From: Candidatus Magasanikiibacteriota bacterium
GTDB taxonomy: Bacteria; Patescibacteriota; Patescibacteriia; Magasanikbacterales; UBA922
Reading direction: 5' to 3'
Assembly: GCA_016182415.1 (NCBI GenBank)
Contig: JACPGR010000027.1
Coordinates: forward strand, 1-45,898
Length of the DNA stretch: 45,898 nt
Below the pieces are notes generated by a model. That model had not been told where the DNA came from. It saw only the letters and a program-made list of their open reading frames with translations, and searched no databases. Below are positions 1-7,261 of this stretch, one piece after another; position 1 is the first letter of the stretch; each line of letters begins with the position of its first letter. The position numbers were made by a program, and so were the translations under genes.

Positions 1-294
1 CGTATCCCACATAGTTTCGTAATTTCGTACCGTTCGTATTTCGTATCCCACATAGTTTCGTAATTTCGTACCGTTCGTATTTCGTATCCCACATAGTTTC
101 GTAATTTCGTACTGTTCGTATTTCGTATCCACAATAGTTTCGTAATTTCGTACCGTTCGTATTTCGTATCCCACATAGTTTCGTAATTTCGTATCTTTCG
201 TATTTCGTATCCCACATAGTTTCGTAATTTCGTACCGTTCGTATTTCGTATCCCACATAGTTTCGTAATTTCGTACCGTTCGTATTTCGTATCC
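1..294. repeat. 41-bp tandem repeat array, seven full copies plus a partial
   Basis: Copies start at 1, 42, 83, 124, 165, 206 and 247, with a truncated eighth at 288-294. They are nearly identical; the differences are single changes in the centre and a CCACA/CACAA change in copy 4. The unit is built from the word TTTCGTA and contains no spacers, so it is not a CRISPR array. It starts at the window edge and may extend further left. The last copy runs directly into the promoter of the methyltransferase gene. A related word string forms the arms of the palindrome at 36302-36381. Confidence 0.97.
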
Positions 295-300
295 TATACT
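295..300 (+). promoter_or_regulatory. -10 element TATACT giving a probably leaderless mRNA
   Basis: TATACT lies 6 bases before the ATG at 307, so the expected transcription start coincides with the start codon. No Shine-Dalgarno sequence precedes the ATG. There is no clear -35; the last copy of the 41-bp repeat occupies that region. Leaderless expression is inference. Confidence 0.5.
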
Positions 301-306
301 TTCTTT

Positions 307-861
307 ATGTCATATCACTCCGGCAACAATTTGATTGATCCGAAACTTCTTTTTGAAAAAGTGCAATTGCGTGAAGGCGTGCATATTGCGGATTTTGGGT
401 GCGGACGAACGGGGCATATTGTATTTCCTGCGTCAAAAATTGTCGGTGAACGAGGAATAATATATGCGGTCGATATTCTCAAAGATGTACTTGAGTCCAT
501 TCGTCGTCGCGCTGCTATTGAAGCGATGCATAATATTGAGACTATTTGGGGAGATCTCGAGCGTCCGGGTGGTATTGTCATCGCAGAAAAAACTTTGGAT
601 ATTGCCTTTTTTATCAATGTTTTGTTTCATTTTAATTCCTATGATACCCCATTTGCCGAAGCCTCCAGAATTCTCAAACCAAAAGGAAAGATTGTCGTGC
701 TCGATTGGATTAAATCGATTTCCGGCATAGGTCCGCAGGAAGGTGGACTTGTGAATTTTGATCAAATAAAAAGCTGGGCGATGTATAATAATTTTGTGGT
801 GGAGCAGGATTTTGAGGTAGGAGCGTATCATCGGTGTGTGATTTTGTTTCGACATACTTAA
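307..861 (+). CDS. class I SAM-dependent methyltransferase
   Basis: The 184-residue protein has the glycine-rich SAM-binding motif DFGCGRTG at about residues 29-36. A second strand ending in the acidic AVDI follows at about 57, and a GDLERPGG segment after that fits motif II. The tail LKPKGKIVVLDW is typical of the Methyltransf_25/31 fold. The substrate cannot be told from sequence; relatives methylate small molecules, lipids or quinones. It stands alone, preceded by the 41-bp array and followed by a palindrome and the YraN-like gene. The ATG is the only start that keeps the first helix, and its -10 element lies immediately upstream. Confidence 0.85.
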   Translation: MSYHSGNNLIDPKLLFEKVQLREGVHIADFGCGRTGHIVFPASKIVGERGIIYAVDILKDVLESIRRRAAIEAMHNIETIWGDLERPGGIVIAEKTLDIAFFINVLFHFNSYDTPFAEASRILKPKGKIVVLDWIKSISGIGPQEGGLVNFDQIKSWAMYNNFVVEQDFEVGAYHRCVILFRHT

Positions 862-883
862 ATAATCTGCTAAAATTCGTTGT

Positions 884-940
884 AATCTGCTTAATCTGCT
901 GTTTAAATGACGGTATTACAGACAGCAGATTAAGCAGATT
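884..940. repeat. intergenic inverted repeat, 19-bp perfect arms
   Basis: The arms are 884-902 and 922-940 with a 19-base loop, and both are made of the repeated word AATCTGCTT. Further loose copies of the word (AACAGATT) follow up to 960, just before the next start codon at 968. There is no T-run after the stem, so it is not a classic terminator. It belongs to the same style of word-built palindrome seen before tsaC, rnc and nusB. Confidence 0.9.
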
Positions 941-967
941 TGAACAGATTAAAACAGATTGTTTTGT

Positions 968-1348
968 ATGCAGACTGAAAAACAAAAAACTGGAAAATGG
1001 GGAGAGGATATTGCGGCCTCTTTTTTAGTTAATAAGGGTTATGATATTATCGACAGAAATTTTAGCATACACAAGAAAGGCGAGGTGGATATCATTGCCT
1101 GGCATGCAAAAAAATATTTTGGCAAGACTTTGTGTTTTATCGAAATCAAAACACGCGGAAGCAGTGATGGCAGTGCAGAACGGTCAGTCGGAAAGAAAAA
1201 ATTACAGTCCTTATTTTTTGCTGCTAATGTGTATTGCAATTGGCATGGCATAGATGTAGATAGAACGGCAATTCAATTTGAACAAGTGAGTATTTATTTT
1301 ATGGGTGGAAAAATGGATATACGGCATTATGAGATACCGATGGGGTAA
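968..1348 (+). CDS. YraN/UPF0102 family nuclease-like protein
   Basis: The 126-residue protein begins QKTGKWGEDIAASFL and continues with the family hallmarks KGEVDIIAW and CFIEIKTR. These carry the E...D...ExK residues of a PD-(D/E)XK nuclease-like fold. Family members are small (about 115-130 residues), widespread and of unsettled function, possibly linked to DNA processing. The ATG at 968 fits the family N-terminus; the frame opens only three codons earlier. A 19-bp-arm palindrome lies directly upstream. Confidence 0.9.
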   Translation: MQTEKQKTGKWGEDIAASFLVNKGYDIIDRNFSIHKKGEVDIIAWHAKKYFGKTLCFIEIKTRGSSDGSAERSVGKKKLQSLFFAANVYCNWHGIDVDRTAIQFEQVSIYFMGGKMDIRHYEIPMG

Positions 1349-1381
1349 GTTTGAAAAATATTTTTAGTTATTATAATTTTG

Positions 1382-1390
1382 TGGTATACT
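1382..1390 (+). promoter_or_regulatory. extended -10 promoter TGGTATACT for the Clp-type ATPase
   Basis: TATACT at 1385-1390 is preceded by TGG, the extended -10 signature. No good -35 stands 16-18 bases upstream. The start codon at 1417 is 27 bases downstream. Confidence 0.6.
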
Positions 1391-1416
1391 ATTTATACTT
1401 TTTTTTAAAAAAATAT

Positions 1417-2595
1417 ATGGAATTTTTTGAAATCATCCGTTACATCGGCATCGCACTCATCGTATTTGGTATTGTGCTATATCTATCATCAAAAGGTAAA
1501 CTGAGTTCGCCGGTGTTTGGAAATCAGGCATCGCAAAAAAATAATAACGCAGGTGGATTTACCCTCGATATTACTAAGCAGGCGCAAGAGGGAAAAGTGG
1601 ATCCGGTGATTGGCCGTGAAGAAGAAATTTTGCGCGTAACTCAGATCCTGACTCGACGTAGAAAAAATAATGTCATTTTGGTAGGAGAACCTGGTGTAGG
1701 AAAGACCGCGATTGTCGAAGGGCTTGCGCTTAAGATTGCGACAGGGGATGTGCCAAATGTGCTCAAGAACAAGCAAGTCCTAGTTTTACAAGTAGCAGAT
1801 TTGATTGGTGGAACAAAATATCGCGGAGAATTTGAACAGCGAGTCAAACAATTGGTCGAGCGAGTTACTCATGCAAATCGTCAGATTATTTTATTTATCG
1901 ATGAGATTCATACCATTATGCAGACCAAAGGTGCTGAAGGGTCGGTCAATATCTCAGATATTTTGAAACCTGCGCTTGCACGTGGTGAACTTCAGGTCAT
2001 CGGTGCAACTACCAAAAAAGAATATGAACAATATATATTGCCCGATGAAAGCTGGGAGCGTCGATTCCAATCTGTGCTTGTTGACGAACCGAGTGTTGCT
2101 GAGTCAGTGGAAATTTTGAAAGGACTTAAAAAAAATTATGAGTTGTATCATAAAGTAGTATTCACCGATGATGCAATCACGAGCGCAGTTCGCTTGTCTC
2201 AGGAATATATAACTGGACGAAAACTGCCGGATAAAGCTATTGACATCATGGATGAGAGTGCGGCGATGGTGAATGTACGACTTGATGCCGAACATGATCA
2301 CGCGACCGCTTTATTATATGGTGCCGCAAATAGTCTGGCCCAAGAACATAATCTTGAAACTCCGGAAATAAAAAAATTGAAAGAAGAGTTGCTTCTCCTT
2401 CGAAAAGAAGAACTGCAACAAAAAGATGCCAAAAAACTTTCAGCCGTGCAAAAGCAAAAAATTAGTAAAGTCAAAGAAATTCAAAAACAAGAATCCACAA
2501 TCTTACAAAAAAATGGATGGCCACAAGTGACGGACAAACATATACGTCAAGTGGTAGCTGAGTGGGTGGGGATGAAAGAAAAAGATATCCACTAA
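1417..2595 (+). CDS. membrane-anchored Clp-type AAA+ ATPase, single D1 ring
   Basis: The 392-residue protein starts with one hydrophobic helix (about residues 7-23) and a short linker. The first AAA+ module of ClpA/ClpC follows: Walker A GEPGVGKT at 90-97, pore loop GTKYRGEF near 132-139, Walker B ILFIDE at 158-163, then GATTKKEY and an arginine-finger region ESWERRFQ. A lysine/glutamate-rich coiled segment follows, and the protein stops where D1 normally passes to D2 (VAEWVGM). The N-domain and the whole second ATPase ring are missing, so the ClpP-docking loop is absent as well. The frame is open 22 codons further upstream, but 1417 follows a TGGTATACT promoter and has the local tatATG context. 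Its role is probably unfolding or remodelling at the membrane (inference). Confidence 0.85.
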   Translation: MEFFEIIRYIGIALIVFGIVLYLSSKGKLSSPVFGNQASQKNNNAGGFTLDITKQAQEGKVDPVIGREEEILRVTQILTRRRKNNVILVGEPGVGKTAIVEGLALKIATGDVPNVLKNKQVLVLQVADLIGGTKYRGEFEQRVKQLVERVTHANRQIILFIDEIHTIMQTKGAEGSVNISDILKPALARGELQVIGATTKKEYEQYILPDESWERRFQSVLVDEPSVAESVEILKGLKKNYELYHKVVFTDDAITSAVRLSQEYITGRKLPDKAIDIMDESAAMVNVRLDAEHDHATALLYGAANSLAQEHNLETPEIKKLKEELLLLRKEELQQKDAKKLSAVQKQKISKVKEIQKQESTILQKNGWPQVTDKHIRQVVAEWVGMKEKDIH

Positions 2596-2624
2596 ATTTT
2601 GTTTCTAAGTATGGTGTGTTGTGT

Positions 2625-2630
2625 TATACT
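2625..2630 (+). promoter_or_regulatory. -10 element TATACT upstream of the Cys-rich protein gene
   Basis: TATACT lies 55 bases before the ATG at 2685. The -35 is weak (TTTCTA at 2602-2607), so this is only a candidate. Confidence 0.4.
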
Positions 2631-2684
2631 GTATGCAATTTAGTCCACAACGTTTTTAGCCTTATTAATTTTAAGTAAAAAAAT

Positions 2685-3953
2685 ATGCCACGAAAAAAAC
2701 AGGAGGAGCAACTTATGGAAGAAGCTCCAATAGTGTCTGCAACTCAAACACAGACACAAGTCGTATCGATAACTCGAACCAAGATGGGTATTGCAGTTGC
2801 ATTTTTGGGATTTGCTGCGGTCGCGGCTGCTGCTGCGGGTGGCTTATCAGGATCAAATTGTATTTCTAACAAAACTACACTGGTAGATAATGGGTCAGTG
2901 CGTGTCTGTGAACAAGAAAAAATGATTAACAAATGGGCGCCTGATTATGCATTCGTAGTTTCAAAATATACTTCACTCAATGTACGTCTCATTGTAAAAG
3001 ATCCCGAGCAGTGGATTGTTTCGGATGGATTTAATACATCGACAGCAGTGGAATCTCCAACGAGTGTAATGATTGATCAAGGTAAAAGTAAAGTATTTAT
3101 GCTCAAAGATGGTGGTATGAATATGGTTCTTACATACAAAGGTATGTATAAAAATTATGCACTATTTAATGTTGAAATAAATGTGGGTGGTGGTATGCAG
3201 TCTGGTTGTACTGATTCTGACGGTGGTCTTGATTATTATGTAAAAGGAACTACATACGGTCCAAATATCGATAATACTGATTTCTGTAGTTATGGAAGTG
3301 GGGGAGGCCTTCAAGAAAATTATTGTAAAAATGATACTCAAGTCATGGACTATTATGAGTGTCCAAATGGATGTGTGGATGGTGCGTGTATTACTTCTTC
3401 CACGATGCCTGTAGCTACAACGACGTCTGCAGTAAGTTATTCGTGTGTTGATTCTGATGGTGGTGAAAATTTATTTGTAAAAGGAACCGTCACCGCAAGC
3501 AGTAGTGCTTCTAATTATGTAGGTGTACATACGGATAAATGTTCATCTGAATTTTTACCGGCAAATAATTATGTTGAAGAGAATGTGTGTAATGATAACT
3601 ATGGAAAATTAGGTAATAATACTCCTCTTGTAAAATTATTGATCCAAGAATGTCCAAATGGGATGATATGTAGTGATGGTGCATGTCTAGTTTCTAGCTC
3701 TACTTTGCCTATCGTAACAAGTACCCCAATAACTTCTTCAACACAGTCGATAATATGTACTCCGGGCGAAGTCGTTAAAGATTGTATAAATGCAAATGGT
3801 GTAGATTATACAACTTTCAGCTTTAGCCATATTTGTAATGCACAAGGTACGGGATATATTACCGATTCTACTAAGTGTTATCCAACTGGTGTGTGTCAAG
3901 AGGGTGTTTGTGTTCCAACTCAATCACCGAGTTCAACGTCCTCATCAACATGA
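2685..3953 (+). CDS. membrane-anchored Cys-rich surface protein with DSDGG repeats
   Basis: The 422-residue protein has a charged, Gln/Thr-rich N-terminus, one hydrophobic segment (about residues 34-54, Ala-rich) and a long exported part. The repeat CxDSDGGxxxxVKGT occurs twice, near 175 and 255, each followed by a block with Cys pairs ending ECPNGxxCxDGxC. A third shorter Cys block ends QEGVCVP. Ser/Thr-rich linkers separate the blocks and the tail is Ser/Thr/Pro-rich. Cysteines are plentiful only outside the membrane segment, consistent with disulfides. The DSDGG/VKG repeat is known from archaeal and CPR surface proteins without assigned function. The ATG at 2685 has the local A/T-rich context and no Shine-Dalgarno. 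Confidence 0.75.
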   Translation: MPRKKQEEQLMEEAPIVSATQTQTQVVSITRTKMGIAVAFLGFAAVAAAAAGGLSGSNCISNKTTLVDNGSVRVCEQEKMINKWAPDYAFVVSKYTSLNVRLIVKDPEQWIVSDGFNTSTAVESPTSVMIDQGKSKVFMLKDGGMNMVLTYKGMYKNYALFNVEINVGGGMQSGCTDSDGGLDYYVKGTTYGPNIDNTDFCSYGSGGGLQENYCKNDTQVMDYYECPNGCVDGACITSSTMPVATTTSAVSYSCVDSDGGENLFVKGTVTASSSASNYVGVHTDKCSSEFLPANNYVEENVCNDNYGKLGNNTPLVKLLIQECPNGMICSDGACLVSSSTLPIVTSTPITSSTQSIICTPGEVVKDCINANGVDYTTFSFSHICNAQGTGYITDSTKCYPTGVCQEGVCVPTQSPSSTSSST

Positions 3954-3980
3954 TAAATATTTTTTTTTTTTAGAGTCTAT

Positions 3981-4009
3981 TTGACAAAATTGCTTGTTTG
4001 TGTTATTCT
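3981..4009 (+). promoter_or_regulatory. strong promoter TTGACA-N17-TATTCT upstream of nusA
   Basis: TTGACA at 3981-3986 and TATTCT at 4004-4009 are separated by exactly 17 bases. The expected start near 4016 is followed at once by the hairpin at 4019-4048. nusA begins at 4129. Confidence 0.75.
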
Positions 4010-4018
4010 ATATACATT

Positions 4019-4048
4019 AAAGTAGCATTATACCAATGCTACTTTTTT
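4019..4048 (+). terminator. hairpin with T-run between the surface protein gene and nusA
   Basis: AGTAGCATT (4021-4029) pairs perfectly with AATGCTACT (4035-4043), followed by a run of T. It can end the upstream transcript, but it also lies just after the promoter at 3981-4009. It would therefore sit at the very 5' end of the nusA mRNA and could attenuate it. Confidence 0.75.
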
Positions 4049-4128
4049 ATTAAATTAATTTCAGTTACTTTTTCGGATCGTTCACAAATCAGTGAAATCC
4101 ATATAGTAATCTGTGTAATCAATGTTTT

Positions 4129-5313
4129 ATGAGTAGTGAAATCACCAAAAGCATCCAGTTTCTCTGTGATGAAAAAAATTTAGATTTCGACGTTGTCATG
4201 GACGCACTCCAGACCGCGCTTGGTGCGGCGTATAGAAAAGATTTTGGAAATAAACAACAAAATATCCAAGTTATTTTTGATCCAGAGACGGGAGATATGA
4301 AAGTCTGGGATGAAAAAGAAGTGGTCGAAGATATCAGTGAAGAAGAGCTTGAAAAAGATCAAGAAGAACTTATCAGACGTCGAGAAGAAGCTCGACTTGC
4401 AAATCGTGAGCTTTCTGAAGAAGAGATGAATGATTTGGTTCGCTTCAATCCAAAAACTCAAATAATGCTTACTGAAGCAAAGACACATAACAAAAAAGCA
4501 AAACTTGGAGAAATTTTGAAAATTGATCTTGAAGTGCCGGGAGAATTTGGTCGTATGGCTGCGCAGACTGCCAAGCAAGTCATCATCCAAAAACTTCGTG
4601 AAGCTGAGCGAAGCGGTGTATTTGAAGATTTCAAAAAACAAGAAGGTATGATCACCCAAGGTGTGGTACAGCGTCGTGATCGAACGGGCGGGTTTCTTAT
4701 TGATCTAGGTAAAATTACTGGAATACTTCCCCCGCAGGAAATGGTGGCGCGCGAACGATACAATCTTGGCGCAAAAATGAAATTTTATATTGTATCAGTC
4801 GCATCAGGAAATCGCGGACCTGAAATTATCTTGTCTCGAAAAGACAATCGCATGGTGCAATCAGTATTTGAACAAGAAATTCCAGAAATTGCGAGTGGAG
4901 AAGTCGTTGTCAAAGGTATTGCGCGAGATCCGGGTAATCGCGCCAAAGTCGCGGTGTTTACTGCGGACGATTCAATTGACCCAATTGGATCATGTATCGG
5001 ACAGCGTGGTAGTCGCATTACGACAATTATTGATGAACTTGGGGGTGAAAAAATCGATGTGATTGCGTATAGTGACGATGCGCAAGACTATATCAAAAAA
5101 GCATTGTCCCCTGCAAAAGTGCACACAGTTGAACTCAAAGAAGCAGAAAAAGAAGCTGTTGCACATGTGGCATCTGACCAATTTTCTTTGGCAATCGGTC
5201 GCGGTGGTCAAAATGTCCGCCTTGCTGCTGAGCTTACCGGCTGGAAAATTAAAGTGGTAGATGAAGGTGGAGAGCAGACGCTAAGTAGTGAGGATGGGGA
5301 AGTATTGGTTTAG
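4129..5313 (+). CDS. nusA: transcription termination/antitermination factor NusA
   Basis: The 394-residue protein has the NusA order of domains: an N-terminal RNA-polymerase-binding domain (about 1-130, acidic), an S1 domain (about 173-245, GVVQRRDRTGGFLIDLGKI), KH1 with the loop IGSCIGQRGSRI near 290 and KH2 with AIGRGGQNVRLA near 355. It ends shortly after KH2, without the C-terminal acidic repeats found in gammaproteobacteria. NusA binds the elongating polymerase and modulates pausing, termination and antitermination; nusB is also in this window. The start ATG lies in a stretch of repeated words (AATCTGTGTAATC) with no Shine-Dalgarno. Confidence 0.97.
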   Translation: MSSEITKSIQFLCDEKNLDFDVVMDALQTALGAAYRKDFGNKQQNIQVIFDPETGDMKVWDEKEVVEDISEEELEKDQEELIRRREEARLANRELSEEEMNDLVRFNPKTQIMLTEAKTHNKKAKLGEILKIDLEVPGEFGRMAAQTAKQVIIQKLREAERSGVFEDFKKQEGMITQGVVQRRDRTGGFLIDLGKITGILPPQEMVARERYNLGAKMKFYIVSVASGNRGPEIILSRKDNRMVQSVFEQEIPEIASGEVVVKGIARDPGNRAKVAVFTADDSIDPIGSCIGQRGSRITTIIDELGGEKIDVIAYSDDAQDYIKKALSPAKVHTVELKEAEKEAVAHVASDQFSLAIGRGGQNVRLAAELTGWKIKVVDEGGEQTLSSEDGEVLV

Positions 5314-5569
5314 TGAAAAAGAACTCGCTGTGATGTGCGGAGCACTCACAGGGTTTCCTTGAGGGAACGTGTGAAAATCGCAGTGGTTTTCACGTGCTTG
5401 TGGAGATTGCTATTCAACTAGGAATTGAACAAGGAAGACGGATTCAACGATCAAAATTGCGCTAGAACTCCCTGCGGTCTCTGCCTCAGGGTTTCCATCG
5501 TGCGTCCCTTAATCCGGATCTAGGGTTCCTGCCCCAGGGAGGGGTTCACGTGGGTGAAATTAAAGTAGT
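5314..5569. other. gene-free, palindrome-rich spacer after nusA
   Basis: I see no gene here. The stretch has several short palindromes, for example GTGAAAA/TTTTCAC (5371-5377/5387-5393), and C/G-rich words repeated around 5460-5545 (CCCTGCGG, GCCTCAGGG, GCCCCAGGGAGGGG). It looks like layered remnants of intergenic repeats. The end of this spacer, AGTTTGCGAGACGGCTC at 5567-5583, resembles the first half of the terminator before the second HEPN copy (7180-7194). Confidence 0.5.
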
Positions 5570-5598
5570 TTGCGAGACGGCTCAAATGATGATATGAT
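5570..5598 (+). promoter_or_regulatory. promoter TTGCGA-N17-TGATATGAT of HEPN-MNT copy 1
   Basis: TTGCGA at 5570-5575 and TATGAT at 5593-5598 are 17 bases apart, with a TGA extended -10. The same arrangement precedes copy 2. The expected start near 5605 leaves only about 13 untranslated bases before the ATG at 5618. Confidence 0.6.
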
Positions 5599-5617
5599 AG
5601 GTCCGTACCCAGATTTT

Positions 5618-6037
5618 ATGACAAAAAAAGAATTACTCAAAAATCAGATTGTCTATTGGCGCAGTTCGGCGAAAAAAGATTGGAAGACGGCCAAATATTT
5701 GTTTTTGGGCAAGTATTATGATGCCTGTTTGTTTTTTTGTCATTTGGCGATTGAGAAATTACTCAAAGGTATGGTGGTGATCGAGACGAAGGATACACCG
5801 CCATTTATTCATCAGCTGGTACGATTGGCGACCTTAGCTTGTATTGAGTATAGCGACGAAGAGGAATCTAAATTAAAATTGATTACCACTTTTCATATTG
5901 CAGGAAGATACAAAGAAGATAAGCTTGCATTTTATAAGAAATGTACTCCGGCATTTACCAAGAAAAATTTAGTGTTGTGTAAAGAAGTATTTGTATGGCT
6001 CGAAAAAGAATACCAAAAAAAATTATCAAAGCGGTAG
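5618..6037 (+). CDS. HEPN-domain protein, copy 1 of a HEPN-MNT pair
   Basis: The 139-residue all-helical protein contains YYDACLFFCHLAIEKLLKG, the HEPN hallmark around residues 33-51, and FHIAGRYKED near 90. In HEPN-MNT toxin-antitoxin systems the HEPN partner is an RNase and the nucleotidyltransferase neutralises it by nucleotidylation. Here the usual Rx4-6H motif is not visible after the Arg of GRYKED, so RNase activity is doubtful. The frame is open upstream, but ATG 5618 is conserved in both copies and fits the promoter. It overlaps the MNT gene by 43 bases. Nearly the same gene lies at 7262. Confidence 0.85.
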   Translation: MTKKELLKNQIVYWRSSAKKDWKTAKYLFLGKYYDACLFFCHLAIEKLLKGMVVIETKDTPPFIHQLVRLATLACIEYSDEEESKLKLITTFHIAGRYKEDKLAFYKKCTPAFTKKNLVLCKEVFVWLEKEYQKKLSKR

Positions 6038-6327
6038 AGGCCTATGCCAAGTCGCTACAACACGATAAGGTGCCCGTGAAGAACGTGTATATTTTTGGTT
6101 CTTTCGCCAAAGGAAATCCGCATGAATGGAGCGATATTGATGTGTGTGTTATTTCACCAAAATTTAAAGATTCTTGGGATGCCTTAACATATTTGTGGCA
6201 AAAGACGCCACGAATTACCAATGCATACGAACCTCACATTGAACCGGTCGGCTATTCTCCCAAAGTGTTTAAAGAAGGGGGGATGTTGATTGATGAGATC
6301 AAACGGTATGGGGTGAAGATTGTGTAG
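5995..6327 (+). CDS. MNT-type nucleotidyltransferase, copy 1
   Basis: The 110-residue protein has the minimal nucleotidyltransferase signature GSFAKGNPHEWSDID, that is GS-x10-DxD with both catalytic aspartates. Short MNT proteins paired with HEPN proteins act as antitoxins that transfer nucleotides to the HEPN partner; that role is inferred here from family and arrangement. Its ATG lies inside the end of the HEPN gene (43-base overlap, different frame), which implies translational coupling. The last 27 codons are almost identical in DNA to copy 2. Confidence 0.88.
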   Translation: MARKRIPKKIIKAVEAYAKSLQHDKVPVKNVYIFGSFAKGNPHEWSDIDVCVISPKFKDSWDALTYLWQKTPRITNAYEPHIEPVGYSPKVFKEGGMLIDEIKRYGVKIV

Positions 6328-6334
6328 GGATTGA

Positions 6335-6386
6335 GATTAAGATTAAGATTAAGATTAAGATTAAGATTAAGATTAAGATTAAGATT
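6335..6386. repeat. GATTAA hexanucleotide microsatellite, about 8.7 units
   Basis: Eight perfect GATTAA units run from 6335 to 6382, followed by GATT. Diverged relatives (GATTTA) appear at 6436-6449. The stretch directly follows the stop codon of MNT copy 1 and could vary in length by slippage. Confidence 0.95.
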
Positions 6387-6421
6387 CCAGCCCGAGGCTG
6401 GTCCGCCTTGGGCGGAGAGAT
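6387..6421. repeat. two short GC-rich palindromes
   Basis: CCAG-CCCGAGG-CTGG is followed by TCCGCC-TTGG-GCGGA, each able to fold. There is no T-run, so they are not convincing terminators. The rest of the spacer up to 6554 shows no gene. Confidence 0.6.
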
Positions 6422-6554
6422 TTGTGGAGACGAGATTTAGATTTAGATTGGGATGGTCAGACTTAAATGAAGGGTTTATCTGTATTTAGGTATAGAAAGA
6501 AGACGGTTCGAAAGGGTCATTTTTTGTTTGTGGATAAAGCTTGTGGATAAAATA

Positions 6555-6584
6555 TTGACGAATGGTGTCGGGGGGGGGTATTAT
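6555..6584 (+). promoter_or_regulatory. promoter TTGACG-N18-TATTAT with a G9 tract in its spacer
   Basis: TTGACG at 6555-6560 and TATTAT at 6579-6584 flank an 18-base spacer. Bases 6570-6578 of the spacer are nine consecutive G, touching the -10 element. Changes in tract length would alter the spacing, a known phase-variation layout. The start codon at 6616 is about 25 bases after the predicted transcription start. Confidence 0.6.
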
Positions 6585-6615
6585 TAAGTGTATTATTTAT
6601 GTAAGCAATAATTAT

Positions 6616-7122
6616 ATGGGTGAGCCAGGCAAACCAGATAGTTTATCATCTGATCGACGCGATATGGGGAGTCGTGTTTCTTTAGAAGAGTATATTGAAA
6701 GACATGCTAAGGTTTTAGTTACTAAAGAAACATTATTACAAGATATTCATGCTGATAGTAATCTTAAAGCATTATCTACTGTGGAAGCAAAGAGTGTAAT
6801 AGTCGGTCGTAATGTAGATAATTCGTTTCATCAAAGAGGGATATATGATATGGTTTATGTAAATGATATAGGAGATTTTGTTCATGTGGATTTAAATATA
6901 TCTGAAATTACTGAATTTATTAGCGTGTCTGACAAGTTGTTTAAAGCAGGTGCAACAGTAACAGATAGTGAAACAGATGATACGTATAGAGAAAGAATTG
7001 ATAAATTAAATCGAGAAATTTCTCAAATATTAAAAGAAGAAAATTATAAAGTTGTAGGAGTGGATGTAAATTCATATAATTCGTGGCATCTAGTTTTAGA
7101 TCAAAAAAATGATGATAGTTAA
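6616..7122 (+). CDS. hypothetical protein between the two HEPN-MNT copies
   Basis: I do not recognise this 168-residue protein. It is acidic and hydrophilic, with no signal peptide or membrane segment. The N-terminal third is helical and charged (SLEEYIERHAKVLVTKE). The middle has a beta-rich stretch (IYDMVYVNDIGDFVHVDLN), and the tail is another helix-strand pair ending WHLVLDQKNDD. The frame is open 18 codons further up, but ATG 6616 has the local tatATG context and lies after the promoter at 6555-6584. Its DNA is A/T-richer than the flanking HEPN-MNT genes. A strong terminator follows. Confidence 0.6.
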   Translation: MGEPGKPDSLSSDRRDMGSRVSLEEYIERHAKVLVTKETLLQDIHADSNLKALSTVEAKSVIVGRNVDNSFHQRGIYDMVYVNDIGDFVHVDLNISEITEFISVSDKLFKAGATVTDSETDDTYRERIDKLNREISQILKEENYKVVGVDVNSYNSWHLVLDQKNDDS

Positions 7123-7185
7123 AAAGAATAAAAATAAAAAAGGTATAACGATAAGAAATTGAAGTGGATGGAAAAATAGTTTGTG

Positions 7186-7215
7186 AAACGGCTCCAAAGA
7201 GCCGTTTTTTATTTT
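7186..7215 (+). terminator. intrinsic terminator after the gene at 6616
   Basis: AAACGGCTC (7186-7194) pairs perfectly with GAGCCGTTT (7199-7207), followed by more T. It ends the upstream transcript just before the -35 of HEPN-MNT copy 2. Confidence 0.85.
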
Positions 7216-7242
7216 GACGAGCAGGGAAAATGATGCTATGAT
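7214..7242 (+). promoter_or_regulatory. promoter TTGACG-N17-TGCTATGAT of HEPN-MNT copy 2
   Basis: TTGACG at 7214-7219 and TATGAT at 7237-7242 have ideal 17-base spacing and a TGC extended -10. It is stronger by consensus than the promoter of copy 1. The -35 overlaps the tail of the terminator upstream. Confidence 0.75.
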
Positions 7243-7261
7243 ATATCCATATTCAGATTTT

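Larger units (their letters stand above)
5618..6327 (+). repeat. segmental duplication, copy 1 (partner 7262-7971)
   Basis: The two HEPN-MNT modules are 1644 bp apart in direct orientation and end at the same distance from their starts. The first ~175 bases of the coding region differ at one position and the last ~80 at two. The middle is much more diverged at both DNA and protein level. Confidence 0.9.

Noticed and set aside
1-294. CRISPR-like array
   Set aside because: The 41-bp units abut directly with no unique spacers, so it is a tandem repeat.
4180-4659. 159-codon minus-strand ORF opposite nusA
   Set aside because: Phe-rich antisense product of a Lys/Glu-rich coding region; nusA on the other strand is certain.
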